A stretch of 33,747 nucleotides of DNA from Marinobacter sp. (GTDB lineage: Bacteria; Pseudomonadota; Gammaproteobacteria; Pseudomonadales; Oleiphilaceae), in assembly GCA_022014155.1 (NCBI GenBank), contig JAKLLS010000027.1, positions 1 to 33,747 of the forward strand, read 5' to 3'. Numbering within the stretch: position 1 is the first letter of the stretch; each line of letters starts with the position of its first letter. Both the position numbers and the translations under genes were made by a program. The notes below the pieces were generated by a model, which did not search any database, had not been told where the DNA came from, and saw only the letters and a list, made by a program, of their open reading frames with translations. This document shows positions 8,059 to 18,715 of the stretch, piece after piece.

Positions 8059-9233
8059 GATGAACGCTCCAGCAGTTCAGATATAGCATCTGCCGCTTTT
8101 TCGTCCGCATTCTGGCGAAGTTGCAGATGCAGCTCGGTGAATGCCTCGGTCAGACGGGTTCGCTCCTCCTCGTTCTCCAGGCGCTCCAGCACAGCAGCAC
8201 CCAGAGCCTCGGGGGTGGCGTCGTCCTGAAGTAACTCCGGCACCAGCGGCTGACGGGCCAACAGATTAGGGAGCGCGACATGAGGCACCTTGACCAGGCG
8301 GGATAGCAGCTTGTAACTGAAGTTGCTCAGCCGGTAGCCGACCACCATCGGCTTTTTCAGCAGCATGGCTTCGAGAGTCGCCGTTCCCGATGCCAACAGC
8401 ACCACGTCAGAGGCCGCCATCACCTCGCGGGAGCGGCCTCTGACAATGGTGACCGGCAATGCCACGTCCAGGGACTCAACCAGCCCGCGCACCTGCTTTT
8501 CGCGGTCACGGTTCACACAGGGAATCACCAGCTGAAGATCCGGGCGGGAGCTCTGTATCCAACGGGCGGCCGCCAGAAACAGGCTACCGAGGCGCTCCAC
8601 TTCCCCACTGCGACTGCCCGGCAATATCGCCAGCACCGGCTTGTTCTCGTCCAGCCCGAGGGATTTGCGGGCACCGGCAGTGTCCGGCTCCATCGGAATA
8701 CGATTCGCCAACGGGTGCCCGACAAAAGCGACCGGCACATCGTGCTCTTCGTAAAAACGGGCCTCGAAGGGAAACAGTGTCAACATCAGGTTCACGGATT
8801 TCGCGATCTTGAAGATACGCTTCTGCCGCCAGGCCCACACCGAGGGGCTGACGTAGTGGACCGTGGGAATGCCGGCATCGCGGCAGCGGCGTTCAACACC
8901 GAGGGTAAAGTCCGGGGAATCGATACCGATGACCACATCCGGTGGCGTGGTCAGAAAATAGTCCATCAGGCGGGCGCGAATACTGAACAGTTCGCGAATG
9001 CGGCCAAGCACCTCCACCAGCCCCATCACCGACAGCCGCTCCATCGGCACCAGGGAATGGAAACCGGCCGCTTCCATCTCTTCCCCGCCGATACCGACAA
9101 AGCGGGCGCGGGGGTATCTGGCACGAAGCGCATGGATCAGGCCGGCACCGAGTATGTCTCCCGATGCCTCGCCCGCCACAATGCCAAATGTGATGGGCCG
9201 GTCGCTAATGACCCTGGGGGTGGGATGGTCCAT
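8055..9233 (-). CDS. lpxB: lipid-A-disaccharide synthase
   Basis: A family-19 glycosyltransferase that joins UDP-diacylglucosamine and lipid X into the lipid A disaccharide at the inner membrane. The 392-residue protein shows [10 protein letters not shown] near the N-terminus, [58 protein letters not shown] and [23 protein letters not shown], all typical of LpxB. The ATG at 9233 was chosen because GGAG lies 5 bases upstream; the GTG codon just before it is too close to that site. It follows lpxA after 17 bases and overlaps rnhB by 4. Confidence 0.96.
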   Translation of the reverse strand: MDHPTPRVISDRPITFGIVAGEASGDILGAGLIHALRARYPRARFVGIGGEEMEAAGFHSLVPMERLSVMGLVEVLGRIRELFSIRARLMDYFLTTPPDVVIGIDSPDFTLGVERRCRDAGIPTVHYVSPSVWAWRQKRIFKIAKSVNLMLTLFPFEARFYEEHDVPVAFVGHPLANRIPMEPDTAGARKSLGLDENKPVLAILPGSRSGEVERLGSLFLAAARWIQSSRPDLQLVIPCVNRDREKQVRGLVESLDVALPVTIVRGRSREVMAASDVVLLASGTATLEAMLLKKPMVVGYRLSNFSYKLLSRLVKVPHVALPNLLARQPLVPELLQDDATPEALGAAVLERLENEEERTRLTEAFTELHLQLRQNADEKAADAISELLERSS

Positions 9234-9250
9234 CACCGCTCCGGGCCCAA

Positions 9251-10042
9251 CTATCGGATTATGCCGCGGTGTGCACCACGAAGGGAGTCAATAAGCGGAC
9301 GTATTTCGTCCATATCCGGGTAGGATTTTTCCAGCTCTTCCACAGCCTGTTCGGTGGTCAGGCCCTGCCGGTAGATAACCTTGTAAGCCCGGCGCAGCGT
9401 CAGCAGTACATCCTTGCTGAAGCCGCGACGGCGAAGACCTTCTACGTTCATGCCATGGGGCTGGGCGGACTGGCCGCTGGCCATGACATAAGCCGGGATA
9501 TCCTTAAGGACAATACTGCCACCAGCCGCCATGCTGTGAGGGCCGATATGACAGAACTGGTGAACCATGGTGCCACCACCGAGGATCGCCCAGTCACCAA
9601 CGGTGACATGCCCCGCCAGGGTGGCACAGTTGGCGAGGATTGTGTTGTCCCCGACCGTGCAGTCATGAGCCACATGAACATAGGCCATTAACAGGTTGCC
9701 GCTGCCGATCCGGGTTTCACCACGATCCTGGACAGTGCCCCGATGGATCGTGCAGTTTTCACGGATCACGTTGTCATCACCGATCACCAGTGTGGTCGGC
9801 TCGCCGGCGTATTTCTTGTCCTGACATTCCTCTCCAATACTGGAGAACTGGAATATGCGGTTGTTGCGGCCAATAACCGTTGGCCCTTTTACCACCACAT
9901 GGGAGAGGATTTCGGTTCCCTCTCCAATTTCCACATCGGGGCCGATGTAGCTCCACGGACCAACGGTAACGTTGTCCGCCAGTCTGGCTGATGGGTCTAC
10001 AATCGCTTGAGGATGGACACCCGACCAGTCATTTGTCGCCAT
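9251..10042 (-). CDS. lpxA: UDP-N-acetylglucosamine acyltransferase
   Basis: This enzyme catalyses the first step of lipid A synthesis, transferring a hydroxyacyl chain from acyl-ACP to UDP-GlcNAc. The 263-residue protein is built of left-handed beta-helix hexapeptide repeats (IGPDVEIGEGT, VIGRNNRIF, VIGDDNVIREN, IGSGNLLM). The catalytic His is H126 in VHVAHDCTVGD, equivalent to H125 of E. coli LpxA, and a helical C-terminal domain follows. The ATG at 10042 shares one base with the fabZ stop (TGATG), favouring it over a TTG one codon earlier. It lies between fabZ and lpxB, as in most gammaproteobacteria. Confidence 0.97.
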   Translation of the reverse strand: MATNDWSGVHPQAIVDPSARLADNVTVGPWSYIGPDVEIGEGTEILSHVVVKGPTVIGRNNRIFQFSSIGEECQDKKYAGEPTTLVIGDDNVIRENCTIHRGTVQDRGETRIGSGNLLMAYVHVAHDCTVGDNTILANCATLAGHVTVGDWAILGGGTMVHQFCHIGPHSMAAGGSIVLKDIPAYVMASGQSAQPHGMNVEGLRRRGFSKDVLLTLRRAYKVIYRQGLTTEQAVEELEKSYPDMDEIRPLIDSLRGAHRGIIR

Positions 10043-10479
10043 CAAACTTCTCTCTCAGCGGTCAATATATCGGCCACGCAGACGACTTCACCGTCGACCA
10101 GTGCCCGACACTCAAATTTCCAGATTCCGCGTTTGCCAGAGATAAAGGTAGATTCCATGCACAATCTGTCTCCCGGCACCACGGGGCGCTTGAAACGCAC
10201 CTTACTGGACCCAGCCAGATATTGTACCACGCCATCCGAGGGTTTCCGCTCGACGGTCACAAAACCGAGAACCCCTGAAAGCTGCGCCATGGCCTCTATT
10301 ATCAGCACTCCGGGCATGATTGGCTTGTTTGGAAAATGGCCTGTAAAGAATGGTTCGTTGAAGGAAATGTTCTTATATCCCTTAATGGATTTACCCTTCT
10401 CGATTTCGGTGACCCGATCCACCAGCAAAAACGGGTATCTGTGGGGCAAATATTCCAGAATTTCTTCAATATACATCAT
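10042..10479 (-). CDS. fabZ: (3R)-hydroxyacyl-ACP dehydratase
   Basis: This cytosolic enzyme removes water from 3-hydroxyacyl-ACP in fatty-acid elongation and competes with LpxA and LpxD for the same substrate pool. The 145-residue hot-dog-fold protein starts with [23 protein letters not shown], has catalytic H48 in [14 protein letters not shown] and E62 in IIEAMAQ, and ends with the usual [15 protein letters not shown]. Length is normal for the family. Two adjacent ATG codons (10479 and 10476) are both possible starts. It lies 11 bases after lpxD and is coupled to lpxA by a one-base stop/start overlap. Confidence 0.97.
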   Translation of the reverse strand: MMYIEEILEYLPHRYPFLLVDRVTEIEKGKSIKGYKNISFNEPFFTGHFPNKPIMPGVLIIEAMAQLSGVLGFVTVERKPSDGVVQYLAGSSKVRFKRPVVPGDRLCMESTFISGKRGIWKFECRALVDGEVVCVADILTAEREV

Positions 10480-10490
10480 CTTTAACGGCC

Positions 10491-11516
10491 TCAGCCCTCT
10501 GATTTCTTTTCCAGTTCTTTAAGCTTTCGCGCCATAGCGTCCAGCTGCCGAAAGCGAACTGCATTTTTGCGCCACTGGCGATTCTTGTCTGCGCTGGTAC
10601 CCGAGGAATACACACCCGGCTCACGGATATCGCCCGTCACTAGGGTCATGCCCGTGAGCTGTACCTGGTCTGCAATCTCAAGATGACCGGCGACACCGGA
10701 TGCGCCGCCGAATACACAGTGCCGGCCAATTCGGGTACTGCCTGCAATCCCGACCATGGCAGCCATGGCACTGTGATCGCCTATGGTTACGTTATGGGCG
10801 ATCTGGATAAGGTTATCCAGTTTGACACCGTTGCCAATCACCGTGTCTTCCAGGGCACCCCGATCAATCGTTGTGTTAGCGCCGACCTCCACGTCATCAC
10901 CCAAAACCACTTTGCCGATCTGGGCAATGCGATGCCAGGTTCCCTTCTCATTGGCAAATCCGAAGCCATCAGAGCCAATCACCGCGCCACTGAGAATATG
11001 GCAACGCTGTCCCACGACAATATCGTGAGCCAGGGTTACATGGGGGCGTAATACCGTCCGGCTGCCTATACGGCAACGGGCACCTATGATGGAGCCGGCA
11101 CCAACGACAACATGATCCCCAATCTCAGCTTCCGCTTCGATAACTACGTGGGGGCCTACGGAGGCGGTTTCGGATACCCTGGCAGACGGATCCACAACCG
11201 CAGACGGGTGAACGCCGGGCTGCGGACGGGGCGCAGGATCAAACCAGTGACTGAGGCGAGCATACCCAAGATAAGGATTGTCCAGTAACAGGACATTGGT
11301 CGGAGAATCACCAGCAGCGGAAGGTGAAACGATAACGGCCGAGGCCCGCGTTTCTCTCAGGTATCGGCCATAAGCGGGGTTGGCCAGGAACGTAATCTGC
11401 CCGGTTGTCGCGGCCTGTAACGTAGCTACACCATGAATGATGGTATCCGGATCTCCCCGGAGTTCTGCCCCGAGTTCGGCAGCAATCTCCCCCAGCCGGT
11501 AACAACTCTCTGTCAT
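10491..11516 (-). CDS. lpxD: UDP-3-O-acylglucosamine N-acyltransferase
   Basis: The third lipid A step, adding the N-linked hydroxyacyl chain to UDP-3-O-acyl-glucosamine. The 341-residue protein has an N-terminal uridine-binding region ([29 protein letters not shown]) and a long hexapeptide beta-helix. The catalytic-His motif is in [16 protein letters not shown], followed by [21 protein letters not shown]. The helical C-terminal tail ([15 protein letters not shown]) is typical. The ATG at 11516 has GGAG 6 bases upstream; the preceding GTG (11519) sits too near that site. It is 63 bases downstream of skp, across a small hairpin. Confidence 0.96.
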   Translation of the reverse strand: MTESCYRLGEIAAELGAELRGDPDTIIHGVATLQAATTGQITFLANPAYGRYLRETRASAVIVSPSAAGDSPTNVLLLDNPYLGYARLSHWFDPAPRPQPGVHPSAVVDPSARVSETASVGPHVVIEAEAEIGDHVVVGAGSIIGARCRIGSRTVLRPHVTLAHDIVVGQRCHILSGAVIGSDGFGFANEKGTWHRIAQIGKVVLGDDVEVGANTTIDRGALEDTVIGNGVKLDNLIQIAHNVTIGDHSAMAAMVGIAGSTRIGRHCVFGGASGVAGHLEIADQVQLTGMTLVTGDIREPGVYSSGTSADKNRQWRKNAVRFRQLDAMARKLKELEKKSEG

Positions 11517-11538
11517 CACTTACTCCACAAGGTAAGGT

Positions 11539-11565
11539 GGCCCGGTCTGCCAGTAGTACCGGACC
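11539..11565 (-). repeat. inverted repeat between skp and lpxD
   Basis: On the minus strand, GGTCCGGT and ACCGGGCC pair over 8 bases (one G-U) around an 11-base loop. No T-run follows, so it is not an intrinsic terminator. It lies between the skp stop and the lpxD ribosome-binding site. Confidence 0.5.
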
Positions 11566-11579
11566 GAAGCCAGGCCCGA

Positions 11580-12077
11580 TCAGCGATTCAGCTTTTCCAG
11601 TAACTCATCTGTCAGGTTCATTTCCGGCTTCACATAGACCACGGCCTCGCTGGGGAGAATCAGGTCAAGATCGTGCTCTTCAAGAAGTTCCTGAACAGCG
11701 GCGTCAACATCAGGGCGGGCATTCTCGAGGAATGACTGTTTACGGCTTGCGACCGTGGAATCAAGGCGCTGTTTCAGGAAATTGAATTCCTTTACCTTCT
11801 CCTGGAACTCCGTCGCCAGTTTGTTGCGCTCGGATTCGTTCATCATCGCACCATCTTTTTCGAGGCGATCCTTGAGCTTCCTCGCCTCTTCCTGGGCACG
11901 GCGAACCTCCGCCTCATCATCCGAAAAATCCCGTTGCAGGGTCTCACTGAAGGCTTTGGCTTCGTTGGAAGAAAACAAAGCCTGGCGAAGATCGACAACA
12001 CCTATGCGGGTCTCAGCCGCTGCCGGGAAAGACACAACCACCGCCAGCATGGCGGCCATTGCTGCAAATCGGAACAT
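11580..12077 (-). CDS. skp: periplasmic chaperone Skp (OmpH family)
   Basis: This chaperone holds unfolded outer-membrane proteins in the periplasm for delivery to the Bam complex. The 165-residue precursor has a signal peptide (about 1-21, PAAA before ETRIG), the conserved IGVVDLRQALF strand and a long charged coiled coil (about 45-120, e.g. EEARKLKDRLEKDGAMMN). It closes with LILPSEAVVYVKPEMNLTDELLEKL, matching the family's core. Length agrees with E. coli Skp. A strong GAGGAG lies before the ATG. It sits 44 bases downstream of bamA, whose product it serves. Confidence 0.95.
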   Translation of the reverse strand: MFRFAAMAAMLAVVVSFPAAAETRIGVVDLRQALFSSNEAKAFSETLQRDFSDDEAEVRRAQEEARKLKDRLEKDGAMMNESERNKLATEFQEKVKEFNFLKQRLDSTVASRKQSFLENARPDVDAAVQELLEEHDLDLILPSEAVVYVKPEMNLTDELLEKLNR

Positions 12078-12121
12078 GGTATTTCTCCTCTGTTTCTTTG
12101 TTTTTCTACATCATCCAATGA

Positions 12122-14440
12122 TCAGAAGGTCTGTCCCAGTGAGAACTGGAAAATCTGTGTATCGTCACCGCTCTTATCGTTCAGCGGCTTGGCCAGACTG
12201 AAGGCCAACGGACCAACGGCGGTGATCCACTGGAACCCTACGCCCGCTGACAACCTTATTTCGTCCCCGGCGGGGTCAAAATCCCGGTCCGGATCAAACA
12301 CCTGACCGGCATCCACAAAGAATGCCGTGCGCATGGAGCGGCTGTCCCCCGCAAACGGCGTCGGGAAAATCAACTCGAGACTGCCCTCCGTCAAGACACT
12401 ACCACCGAACGGGTCAGGATCGGACAGATCATTGGGGCTGTTTGTCGCCCTCGGCCCCAGGGAGTTTGCTTCGTAACCACGGACCGAGCCATAGCCACCG
12501 GCGTAGAAATGCTCATAGAACGGCATAACATCGCGGCCGTCGTAGCCGTCACCATACCCCACCTCGGTGCGCCCCCGCAGTACCCAGGTCTGGTTTTCAT
12601 TGAGCGGCTGATAGAAGTCGGTTTTATGGCTTAGCTTGTAGAATGTCAGGTCGCTGCCTGGCACCGCTATATCGGCAGACAGTGAATGGCTATAGCCATC
12701 GGTGGGTAATACCCCGCGGTTCAGAGTGCTGCGACGCCAGGAACCAAACAGGAAGTAATTATTGAAATCATTACCTTCCTCTTCAATGAAGTCCCGGACT
12801 TCCTGTGAAGTAAAGACACCCCCCTTGACCTTGGACAGGGTATAGCCAACACCGAAGTTCAGACGGGTAATGCTGTCGGTTGGATAGCCGAAGCTCAACC
12901 GGCCGCCATACTCATCCAGCAGGTAGGAGGAGATATCCTGCTCTTCAAAATCCGTTTCCCTGGCAAACACACTGAAGCCCCGGCTAACACCATCCACCGT
13001 ATAGTAAGGGTCGGTATAGGAGAAGTTTGCACTCTTGATGGAGTCACTGACGTTTACGCCGAAGGACACCCGCTTGCCACTGCCAAAGAAGTTATTCTCC
13101 GACACGTTGGCACCCAGTATCACACCTGAAGCCTGAGAAAAGCCAACCGAGGCAGAGAGGCTGCCCGTAGGCTGCTCGACGACGGAATAGTTTACGTCCA
13201 CCATGTCATCGGTGCCGGGAACCGGTGTGGTCTCAACGTCCACCGTCTGGAAAAAGCCCAATCGCTCCAGTTTGGTCTTGGAGTACTCAATACGGTCGGT
13301 AGACGCCACGCCCCCTTCCATCTGTGTCATTTCCTGTCGCAAGACCTCATCGCGGGTCGATACGTTACCTTCAAAGTTAACCCGTCGGACATAGGCGCGC
13401 TTGCCGGGCTCTACATAGAACGTGACCGACGCTGTATTGTCCTCAGCGGGCTCAGGAACGGCGTTGACGTTAGCAAATGCGTAACCTTCACGCCCCAGGC
13501 GACGGGACAAGCGCTCAGACACAGCCGTCATGGTGGAGCGAGAGAAAATGTCGCCTTTCTCGATGGAGATGAGTTCGCGCAGTTCGTCTTCGTCGACAAT
13601 CAGCTCACCCCGAAGCTGGACGTCTGATACCGTATACTGAGAACCTTCATTAAGCGCGATCGCAATAAAGACCTGTTTCTTGTCCGGTGAGATCGATACC
13701 TGACTGGACTCCACGTTGAAGTCCAGATAACCACGGTCCAGGTAAAACGATCGCAGGGACTCGAGATCACCGCTGAGCCGTTCCCGCGCGTACTTGTCGG
13801 CATTGGTAATGGAGTTCCACCAAGTGCTGGTTCTGAGTTCGAACAGATCCAGCAATTCCTCATCGCTGAAGTTCTCATTGCCGATGATGTTCATGTGCTG
13901 GATGGCCGCCACATCCCCTTCATTAATATCAAGCTTGATGGCGACCCGATTACGGGGCAATTCTTCTGCCGTGGCCTTTACCCGGGCGTTGTAACGCCCC
14001 TGACTGATATAAGATCGAAGAATCTCAAGCTCAAGACGCTCCAGGGTAGCGCGACGGAATACCTGACCTTCCTCAAGCCCGGCTCCGGACAGCGCATCCA
14101 TGAGCATATCCGTTTCGATATTCTTGTTACCTTCAATCTCAATAGACGTGATGGAAGGACGCTCCCGAACAGTCAGGATCAGAACACCTCCGTCACGGCT
14201 TGCTTCAATATCCGTGAACAGTCCGGTCCGGAACAGATCCTTGATTGCTCCCGCAAGCTCGACTTCATCCACCGGCTCCCCGATGTTGACCGGGAAGGAG
14301 GAAAATACGGTACCTGCGGAAACCCGCTGCAGTCCCTCTACCTCAATATCGGAAACCGTGAATTCGTCAGCGTGCGCTGAACTCATGCCTATGCCGGCAA
14401 TTGCCAGACCTATGGCTACACCTAGAAGAGAACGTCTCAT
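12122..14440 (-). CDS. bamA: outer-membrane protein assembly factor BamA
   Basis: The central beta-barrel of the Bam complex, which inserts beta-barrel proteins into the outer membrane. The 772-residue precursor has a signal peptide (SAHA then DEF, about residue 24) and five POTRA domains (about 25-425; VSDIEVEGLQRVS opens the first). A 16-strand Omp85 barrel follows, with the loop-6 motif GSVRGYE (VRGF/Y) and a terminal Phe in FSLGQTF as the outer-membrane signature. The order rseP-bamA-skp-lpxD is standard. No sigma-E-like GGAACTT element was found in the short gap upstream. The start is a plain ATG with only a weak ribosome-binding site. Confidence 0.98.
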   Translation of the reverse strand: MRRSLLGVAIGLAIAGIGMSSAHADEFTVSDIEVEGLQRVSAGTVFSSFPVNIGEPVDEVELAGAIKDLFRTGLFTDIEASRDGGVLILTVRERPSITSIEIEGNKNIETDMLMDALSGAGLEEGQVFRRATLERLELEILRSYISQGRYNARVKATAEELPRNRVAIKLDINEGDVAAIQHMNIIGNENFSDEELLDLFELRTSTWWNSITNADKYARERLSGDLESLRSFYLDRGYLDFNVESSQVSISPDKKQVFIAIALNEGSQYTVSDVQLRGELIVDEDELRELISIEKGDIFSRSTMTAVSERLSRRLGREGYAFANVNAVPEPAEDNTASVTFYVEPGKRAYVRRVNFEGNVSTRDEVLRQEMTQMEGGVASTDRIEYSKTKLERLGFFQTVDVETTPVPGTDDMVDVNYSVVEQPTGSLSASVGFSQASGVILGANVSENNFFGSGKRVSFGVNVSDSIKSANFSYTDPYYTVDGVSRGFSVFARETDFEEQDISSYLLDEYGGRLSFGYPTDSITRLNFGVGYTLSKVKGGVFTSQEVRDFIEEEGNDFNNYFLFGSWRRSTLNRGVLPTDGYSHSLSADIAVPGSDLTFYKLSHKTDFYQPLNENQTWVLRGRTEVGYGDGYDGRDVMPFYEHFYAGGYGSVRGYEANSLGPRATNSPNDLSDPDPFGGSVLTEGSLELIFPTPFAGDSRSMRTAFFVDAGQVFDPDRDFDPAGDEIRLSAGVGFQWITAVGPLAFSLAKPLNDKSGDDTQIFQFSLGQTF

Positions 14441-14483
14441 TCAGTCATTTCGCCTGTTAATGCGCGTAAGGAGCCCGCAATTC

Positions 14484-15839
14484 TCACAACCGCATCAGGT
14501 CGTTGTAAAGAGCAAACACCATTAATGTGAGAATCAATGCCATACCAATTCGTAATCCAAGCGCCTGAACCTGCTCGGAAAGCGGCTTACGGCGGATGGC
14601 CTCGATGGTGTAATAAACAATGTGACCACCATCAAGGATCGGTATTGGCAACAGGTTCAGCACTCCCAGACTCACGCTCAGGTAAGCCAGAAAGCGTATG
14701 AAATCTTCGAAGCCGGAACTGACACTGGCTTCCGCGACCCGGGCAATGGTAATCGGGCCACTGAGATTGGTGGGTGACAACAGCCCGGTTACCATCTTTT
14801 TGATAGCAACCAATGTCAGGCGGGTATCCGCCCAAGTCTCGCTGATGGCATTAGGCACCGCTGCTATAGGGCCGAGCCGTACATCTCGCAACACTTCGTC
14901 CGGCCAGCTTACCTGAGCCACGCCAGCGCCTACAAAGCCAATTTCTTCACCGCTGTCGGCGGTTTTCGATTCCGGCGTTACCCGGAAGTCCCGTCGCTCG
15001 CCCTGACGTTCAACAGTTACAACCAATGTAGATGCGGGGGAACTCCGGATAATATCTACCAGCTCAAACCAGTCGACAACAGGCTCCCCTTCCACGGCAA
15101 CAACCCGATCCCCGGATTTCAGGCCGGCAGCTTCAGCGGCACCACCTTGGCTGATTTCATCCAATACAGCGGGAATAGAAGGTCGCCAGGGCTGAATTCC
15201 GAATTCACCCAGGGGATTGGGATTGTCGTCTTTCAGACGCCAGCCATCGAGCGAGGCAGACAGCTCTCCGCGACTGCCACTGCCACCGTCACTGACAGTC
15301 AGAGCCACGCTACCGTGCTCACCTGCCCGCTCTAGCAAACGCATGTTGATATCCCGCCAGGAGTTTACCCTGCGACCATCCACTGCGTGGATTTCCATTC
15401 CCTCAGCCAGGCCCATGCGTTCTGCGACACTGTCCGGCTTCACATCGCCAACGATGGGTGCCACGGTCGTGAAACCGACCACACTCAGCAGCCAGTAAGC
15501 AGCAATGGCAAAGAGGAAATTCGCCACCGGCCCGGCAGCGGCAATAGCAATCCGCTGTGACGGCGGCTTGGAGGTAAATTCCTGGTCACGCAGCTCCTCA
15601 GGAACCGGCCCTTCACGCTCGTCCAGCATTTTGACATAGCCACCCAGGGGAATGGCGGCAATCGCAAACTCTGTGCCGTGGCGGTCATACCAGGAAAACA
15701 TCGGCTTCCCGAAACCAACGGAAAAACGAAGCACCTTGACTCCACAGCGCCTGGCTACCCAGAAATGGCCATATTCATGAAGGGTCACCAGTATGCCCAA
15801 TGTCAGAGCCAGTGCCAGAACGGTTTGTACTAGTTGCAT
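14484..15839 (-). CDS. rseP: intramembrane zinc metalloprotease RseP
   Basis: A site-2 protease that cleaves anti-sigma factor RseA and leftover signal peptides in the inner membrane, releasing the sigma-E envelope-stress response. The 451-residue protein has zinc-binding HEYGH (H21, E22, H25) in the first TM helix, VGFGKP and IPLGGYVKML after it, and two PDZ domains in the periplasmic part (GVKPDSVAERMGL-like and GGAAEAAGLKSGDRVV). The third zinc ligand lies in PIPILDGGH (D about 403) near the last TM helices. Length equals the E. coli protein within a residue or two. It lies between dxr and bamA. Confidence 0.97.
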   Translation of the reverse strand: MQLVQTVLALALTLGILVTLHEYGHFWVARRCGVKVLRFSVGFGKPMFSWYDRHGTEFAIAAIPLGGYVKMLDEREGPVPEELRDQEFTSKPPSQRIAIAAAGPVANFLFAIAAYWLLSVVGFTTVAPIVGDVKPDSVAERMGLAEGMEIHAVDGRRVNSWRDINMRLLERAGEHGSVALTVSDGGSGSRGELSASLDGWRLKDDNPNPLGEFGIQPWRPSIPAVLDEISQGGAAEAAGLKSGDRVVAVEGEPVVDWFELVDIIRSSPASTLVVTVERQGERRDFRVTPESKTADSGEEIGFVGAGVAQVSWPDEVLRDVRLGPIAAVPNAISETWADTRLTLVAIKKMVTGLLSPTNLSGPITIARVAEASVSSGFEDFIRFLAYLSVSLGVLNLLPIPILDGGHIVYYTIEAIRRKPLSEQVQALGLRIGMALILTLMVFALYNDLMRL

Positions 15840-15887
15840 AGCGCTCTCAATAGTTGGCCTTCAGTCCAATAATCCGATGACGATAAA

Positions 15888-17063
15888 TCAGACAGTCAGC
15901 AATCGTATCTGTTCCCGGGCAAACCTGCGGGCTTCCGCATCCTTGGCGAATATGGTTTCAAAACTGTCGGCAGATACCACATCGGTTGCGGTTAGCGTGC
16001 GCTCTATAATAACGGGGATATCGGTAAAGCAAAGATCACCCGCCAAAAAAGCCGCGACCGCCTCTTCATTGGCAGCATTCAACACGGCTGGTGCAGTCCC
16101 ACCCGCCTGGAAGGCTTCTGCCGCCAGTCTCAGGCAGGGAAACCGGTGCAGATCCGGTCGCTCGAAGTGAAAACGACCAATCGAGAACAGATCCAGCGGT
16201 GCCACCCCGGCATCAATTCGCTCCGGCCAGGCCAGCCCATTGGCAATAGGAGTCCGCATATCCGGGCTGCCCAATTGCGCCAGAACCGACCCATCGGCGT
16301 ACTCGACCATCGAATGGATAATACTTTCGGGATGAACATGCACTTCGATCCGTGAAGGATCGGTGTTGAACAACCAGCAGGCTTCGATCAGCTCAAGCCC
16401 CTTGTTCATCAGGGTCGCGGAATCCACGGAGATTTTCTGGCCCATGGACCAGTTGGGGTGTGCGCAGGCCTGTGCCGGGGAGACGCTTTTAAGGTCATCC
16501 TCAGAGTGTTCACGGAATGGGCCGCCCGAGGCTGTCAGCAGGATACGGGTGATGCCCGCCCCATCGGGATCCCGGACCCGATCCGCCGGCATGCACTGAA
16601 ATATCGCATTGTGCTCACTGTCGATGGGAAGCAACTCAGCACCAGACTCGGCCACCGCGTCCATAAACAACCGGCCAGACATCACCAGCGCTTCCTTGTT
16701 GGCCAGCAGCACGCGCTTACCCGCCCGAACAGCAGACAGCGTTGGCGGAAGTCCGGCAGCCCCCACAATGGCCGCCATAACCGTGTCCACTTCGTCGGAA
16801 CTGGCCACCTGGCAAAGCCCTGATTCGCCACTCAGCACCGTGGTCGGAAGTTCCGGAATCGCATCCGCCAACTGACTTGCGGCGTTAACATCCGCCATAA
16901 CGGCATACGCGGGCCGGAACTCACGACACAATATCGCCATGTCCTCAACCCGGGTACTGGCAGTCAGGGCATGAACCCGAAATCGCTCAGGGTGCCGGCG
17001 AATCACATCCAGTGTGCTCAAGCCGATCGACCCAGTGGCTCCAAGGATGGTTATATGGCGCAT
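15888..17063 (-). CDS. dxr: 1-deoxy-D-xylulose-5-phosphate reductoisomerase
   Basis: The committed step of the MEP isoprenoid pathway: DXP to methylerythritol phosphate, using NADPH and a divalent metal. The 391-residue protein starts with the NADPH-binding [17 protein letters not shown] and has [12 protein letters not shown], the metal/substrate region [19 protein letters not shown] and [23 protein letters not shown]. The ATG at 17063 has GGTGAG 7 bases upstream and matches the usual N-terminus. A GTG at 17075 would add four residues and overlap the cdsA stop. The product feeds UppS, encoded two genes upstream. Confidence 0.97.
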   Translation of the reverse strand: MRHITILGATGSIGLSTLDVIRRHPERFRVHALTASTRVEDMAILCREFRPAYAVMADVNAASQLADAIPELPTTVLSGESGLCQVASSDEVDTVMAAIVGAAGLPPTLSAVRAGKRVLLANKEALVMSGRLFMDAVAESGAELLPIDSEHNAIFQCMPADRVRDPDGAGITRILLTASGGPFREHSEDDLKSVSPAQACAHPNWSMGQKISVDSATLMNKGLELIEACWLFNTDPSRIEVHVHPESIIHSMVEYADGSVLAQLGSPDMRTPIANGLAWPERIDAGVAPLDLFSIGRFHFERPDLHRFPCLRLAAEAFQAGGTAPAVLNAANEEAVAAFLAGDLCFTDIPVIIERTLTATDVVSADSFETIFAKDAEARRFAREQIRLLTV

Positions 17064-17071
17064 AGTCCCGC

Positions 17072-17911
17072 TCACCAGTTACCCGCCGCCAGCCAGCCGA
17101 GCTGGGTAATAATCAGCGCAAATACCGGAATGGCGGCCGTCAAGCTGTCTATACGGTCCATGATACCACCGTGCCCCGGAAGCAACTGACTGCTGTCCTT
17201 GATACCGCGAAAGCGCTTGAGCATGCTTTCCAGAAGATCTCCCAACACAGACACCAGACCGGTTACCAGGCTTGCAATCACCAAAAGCAGGGTCTGATCA
17301 ATGGGCGCTGACGCCAACTGGCTGACAATGACCGCAAATACCGCCACCGCGGCCAGACCACCCCAGACCCCCGCCCACGACTTACCCGGGCTGACCCGCG
17401 GTGCCAGCTTGGCTTTGCCAAAGGCCCTGCCCGCGAAATAGGCACCAATATCGGCTACCCAGACCACGCAGAACACATAAAGGATGACCAGCAGATTGTT
17501 GGCCACATCGCCAAACTGGAAGGAACCGGTCCGCAGGTGATTTAGCCCGACCCACGCCGGTACCAGCACCAACAATCCCATGATTGCCCTCACGGGTAAC
17601 GAACCCCACTGATCGGATCCTGACGGGTAGCTGCGTACCATCAGGAAACAGGCAATCCACCAGACAACCGCCAGCCAGAGCACGGCAACGGCAGGAACGT
17701 CGAGCAGAGCGTAAAGAACAGCGGCAACCACGCCAGCATAGGCCACGCGAGCCACCGGTGCGGTTACACCAGACATATTGGCCCATTCCCAGGCACCAAT
17801 AGTAATAATGGCGCCGGTAAACAGGGCGAAGCCAAGCGGCGGCAGGAAGAATATCCCGCCAATGGCAATCGGGGCAAGGATAAGCGCAGTTATGATTCTG
17901 GTTTTTAGCAC
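17072..17911 (-). CDS. cdsA: phosphatidate cytidylyltransferase
   Basis: This enzyme makes CDP-diacylglycerol from phosphatidate and CTP, the precursor of all membrane phospholipids. The 279-residue polytopic membrane protein has about eight hydrophobic segments, [15 protein letters not shown], and the family signature near the C-terminus ([16 protein letters not shown] then [15 protein letters not shown]). The start is a GTG at 17911 giving [14 protein letters not shown], the usual N-terminus; no other start fits. It follows uppS after 21 bases, and its stop is 9 bases before the dxr ATG. Confidence 0.95.
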   Translation of the reverse strand: MLKTRIITALILAPIAIGGIFFLPPLGFALFTGAIITIGAWEWANMSGVTAPVARVAYAGVVAAVLYALLDVPAVAVLWLAVVWWIACFLMVRSYPSGSDQWGSLPVRAIMGLLVLVPAWVGLNHLRTGSFQFGDVANNLLVILYVFCVVWVADIGAYFAGRAFGKAKLAPRVSPGKSWAGVWGGLAAVAVFAVIVSQLASAPIDQTLLLVIASLVTGLVSVLGDLLESMLKRFRGIKDSSQLLPGHGGIMDRIDSLTAAIPVFALIITQLGWLAAGNW

Positions 17912-17932
17912 AATAAGGTTCGCTTCTTGTCG

Positions 17933-18703
17933 TTATTGTTCCGGGCGACGGCTGGCAATCTGGTCGTCGGTCTGGCCGAATCGCCGCTGCCGGCTGGCAT
18001 AGGCCTTCAGCGCTTCCTTCATTTCGTCCTCAAGGAAGTCGGGCCAGTAAACCGGTGAGAAGTACAGCTCGGTGTATGCCAGATGCCAAAGCATGAAATT
18101 GCTGATGCGTTGCTCGCCCGCCGTCCGGATCATCAGGTCTGGCATGGGTAGGTCACCGATTGAGAGATGTTGCTGGATCAGGTCATCGGTCACATCCGAC
18201 GGTTCCAGCTCCCCTGCCCGGACTTTTTCCGCAACCTGCCTGGTGGCCTGCGCAATGTCCCAGTGACCACCATAATTGGCAGCTATGACCAATGTCATCA
18301 GGGTGTTATGGCGAGTGAGCGCTTCCGCCTTCTCCATATGCTCCTGCAACGCAGGGCTGAATGCGGTCCGGTCACCAATAATCCGCAGCCGGATATTGTT
18401 GCGATGGAGTTTTTTCACCTCCCGCTCCAGGGCAAACAGGAACAGGCGCATCAAGGCAGAAACTTCATCTTTGGGCCGCCGCCAGTTCTCACTGGAAAAG
18501 GCAAACAGGGTAAGGACCTCGACCCCTTCACGGGCGCAGGTTTCCACAACAGACTTGACCGCGTTCACGCCCGCCTTGTGGCCCGCTACCCCCTTCAGCT
18601 GGCGCTCTTTCGCCCAGCGATTGTTACCATCCATGATAATGGCCACATGCCGGGGCCGACTATCAGCCGACACCGGAATCTCTGCGGATACAGTTTCCGT
18701 CAT
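17933..18703 (-). CDS. uppS: undecaprenyl diphosphate synthase (cis-prenyltransferase)
   Basis: This enzyme condenses isopentenyl units onto farnesyl diphosphate to make the C55 lipid carrier for peptidoglycan and O-antigen. The 256-residue protein has the diphosphate-binding HVAIIMDGNNRWAK with its essential Asp, GHKAGVNAVK, FAFSSENWRRP and RTAGEQRISNFMLWHLAYTELYF. The usual RTSGEQR Ser is Ala here, a conservative change. GGGGAC precedes the ATG, just after a 10-bp perfect hairpin in the gap to frr. Confidence 0.96.
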   Translation of the reverse strand: MTETVSAEIPVSADSRPRHVAIIMDGNNRWAKERQLKGVAGHKAGVNAVKSVVETCAREGVEVLTLFAFSSENWRRPKDEVSALMRLFLFALEREVKKLHRNNIRLRIIGDRTAFSPALQEHMEKAEALTRHNTLMTLVIAANYGGHWDIAQATRQVAEKVRAGELEPSDVTDDLIQQHLSIGDLPMPDLMIRTAGEQRISNFMLWHLAYTELYFSPVYWPDFLEDEMKEALKAYASRQRRFGQTDDQIASRRPEQ

Positions 18704-18715
18704 GAAGTCCCCTGC

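Noticed and set aside
11580..15900. Sigma-E promoter upstream of skp, bamA or rseP
   Set aside because: Looked for GGAACTT-type -35 elements in the gaps upstream of these genes on the minus strand; none was convincing.
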